NCBI GenBank assembly: GCA_032718475.1
Contig: JAUCBJ010000616.1
Location: 1 to 48,589, forward strand
DNA length: 48,589 bases
Direction of reading: 5' to 3'
Source of the DNA: Nemertoderma westbladi
Taxonomy: Eukaryota > Xenacoelomorpha > Nemertodermatida > Nemertodermatidae
The notes beneath the pieces were generated by a model. That model did no database searches and was not told the origin of the DNA. It worked only from the letters and a program-made list of their open reading frames with translations. Positions 46,701 through 48,589 of this stretch are shown here, piece after piece. How positions within the stretch are numbered: the first letter of the stretch is position 1; every line of letters begins with the position of its first letter. A program made the position numbers and the translations under genes.

Positions 46701-48589
46701 AATATATTGGTTGAGCTCTCTACACTACTTGGTAATCAAACAAATATATTGGTTGAGCTCTCTACACTACTGGGTAATCAAACAAATATATTGGTTGAGC
46801 TCTCTACACTACTGGGTAATCAAACAAATATATTGGTTGAGCTCTCTACACTACTGGATAATCAAACAAATATATTGGTTGAGCTCTCTACACTACTGGG
46901 TAATCAAACAAATATATTGGTTGAGCTCTCTACACTATTGGGTAATCAAACAAATATATTGGTTGAGCTCTCTACACTACTGGGTAATCAAACAAATATA
47001 TTGGTTGAGCTCTCTACACTACTTGGTAATCAAACAAATATATTGGTTGAGCTCTCTACACTACTTGGTAATCAAACAAATATATTGGTTGAGCTCTCTA
47101 CACTACTGGATAATCAATCAAATATATTGGTTGAGCTCTCTACACTACTTGGTAATCAAACAAATATATTGGTTGAGCTCTCTACACTACTGGATAATCA
47201 AACAAATATATTGGTTGAGCTCTCTACACTACTTGGTAATCAAACAAATATATTGGTTGAGCTCTCTACACTACTTGGTAATCAAACAAATATATTGGTT
47301 GAGCTCTCTACACTACTGGATAATCAATCAAATATATTGGTTGAGCTCTCTACACTACTGGGTAATCAAACAAATATATTGGTTGAGCTCTCTACACTAC
47401 TGGATAATCAAACAAATATATTGGTTGAGCTCTCTACACTACTGGATAATCAAACAAATATATTGGTTGAGCTCTCTACACTACTGGATAATCAAACAAA
47501 TATATTGGTTGAGCTCTCTGCACTACTTGGTAATCAAACAAATATATTGGTTGAGCTCTCTACACTACTTGGTAATCAAACAAATATATTGGTTGAGCTC
47601 TCTACACTACTGGGTAATCAAACAAATATATTGGATGAGCTCTCTACACTACTGGGTAATCAAACAAATATATTGGTTGAGCTCTCTACACTACTGGATA
47701 ATTAAACAAATATATTGGTTGAGCTCTCTACACTACTGGATAATCAAACAAATATATTGGTTGAGCTCTCTACACTACTTGGTAATCAAACAAATATATT
47801 GGTTGAGCTCTCTACACTACTTGGTAATCAAACAAATATATTGGTTGAGCTCTCTACACTACTGGGTAATCAAACAAATATATTGGTTGAGCTCTCTACA
47901 CTACTGGATAATCAATCAAATATATTGGTTGAGCTCTCTACACTACTGGGTAATCAAACAAATATATTGGTTGAGCTCTCTACACTACTGGATAATCAAA
48001 CAAATATATTGGTTGAGCTCTCTACACTACTGGGTAATCAAACAAATATATTGGTTGAGCTCTCTACACTACTGGGTAATCAAACAAATATATTGGTTGA
48101 GCTCTCTACACTACTGGATAATCAAACAAATATATTGGTTGAGCTCTCTACACTACTGGGTAATCAAACAAATATATTGGTTGAGCTCTCTACACTACTG
48201 GATAATCAATCAAATATATTGGTTGAGCTCTCTACACTACTGGGTAATCAAACAAATATATTGGTTGAGCTCTCTACACTACTGGGTAATTAAACAAATA
48301 TATTGGTTGAGCTCTCTACACTATTGGGAGATCAAACAAATATATTGGTTGAGCTCTCTACACTACTGGGTAATCAAACAAATATATTGGTTGAGCTCTC
48401 TACACTACTGGGTAATCAAACAAATATATTGGTTGAGCTCTCTACACTATTGGGAGATCAAACAAATATATTGGTTGAGCTCTCTACACTACTGGGTAAT
48501 CAAACAAATATATTGGTTGAGCTCTCTACACTACTGGGTAATCAAACAAATATATTGGTTGAGCTCTCTACACTACTGGATAATCAAAC
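40731..48589. repeat. 42-bp minisatellite, at least 187 copies, open at the window end
   Basis: The 42-bp unit on the plus strand is ttggttgagctctctacact actgggtaatcaaacaaata ta. Because 42 is a multiple of three it gives long frames with a 14-residue repeat (VELSTLLGNQTNIL), which are not taken as genes. Variants are ctgggtaat, cttggtaat, ctggataat, ctttgtaat and attgggagat. Units one or two bases longer (near 42820, 43325, 44587 and 44757) break the frame. On the minus strand each unit reads ATATTTGTTTGATTACCCAG, which resembles a 3' splice acceptor. The array begins inside the exon 1 acceptor tract. Confidence 0.97.

Noticed and set aside
40738-48293. Long plus-strand frames over the 42-bp array (repeat VELSTLLGNQTNIL and a second frame)
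   Set aside because: The unit length is a multiple of three, so any stop-free frame persists. Two frames are open at once, units with one or two extra bases break them, and there is no unique flank.

Overview
This window is animal genomic DNA, most likely from an invertebrate. It has spliceosomal introns with GT..AG borders, non-LTR (LINE) retrotransposon sequence and a Penelope-like element relic, and it lacks bacterial-style gene packing. The species cannot be named from the sequence. About 90% of the window is minisatellite DNA, in eight unrelated families with units of 19, 32, 20, 27, 49, 20-21, 34 and 42 bp. The very long open frames over these arrays are by-products of stop-poor repeat units and are not annotated as proteins.

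Under the repeats lies part of a minus-strand, multi-exon gene. Six short unique islands each read as an open exon with a consensus acceptor and donor. Taken in order (40464-40720, 40256-40365, 31309-31412, 25782-26215, 22247-22576, 1383-1478) their intron phases chain without conflict: 2/1, 1/0, 0/2, 2/1, 1/1, 1/1. Together they give about 443 codons of a Ser/Pro/Arg/His-rich, probably largely disordered protein that I do not recognise. Both ends of the gene lie outside the window.

Layout from left to right: a 19-bp array (1-709); relics of a LINE reverse transcriptase and a Penelope-like reverse transcriptase, both minus strand; exon 6; a 20.7-kb array of a 32-bp unit (1592-22246) that begins exactly at the splice donor of exon 5; exon 5; a 20-bp CRE-bearing array and a 27-bp array in the next intron; exon 4; a 49-bp array split by a 5'-truncated LINE with an intact reading frame (28685-31224); exon 3; a 20-21-bp array; a plus-strand LINE endonuclease relic; a 34-bp array that grew inside that relic's coding sequence; the rest of the relic; exons 2 and 1, separated by an ordinary 98-bp intron; and a 42-bp array that abuts the exon 1 acceptor and runs off the window.

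The main observation is that each long intron of one gene has been filled by its own private minisatellite, several starting within a few bases of a splice site. In the 32-bp array almost every unit carries a 5' splice-site sequence on the gene's sense strand. A second observation is a minisatellite whose founder sequence can be read in the flanking retrotransposon ORF.
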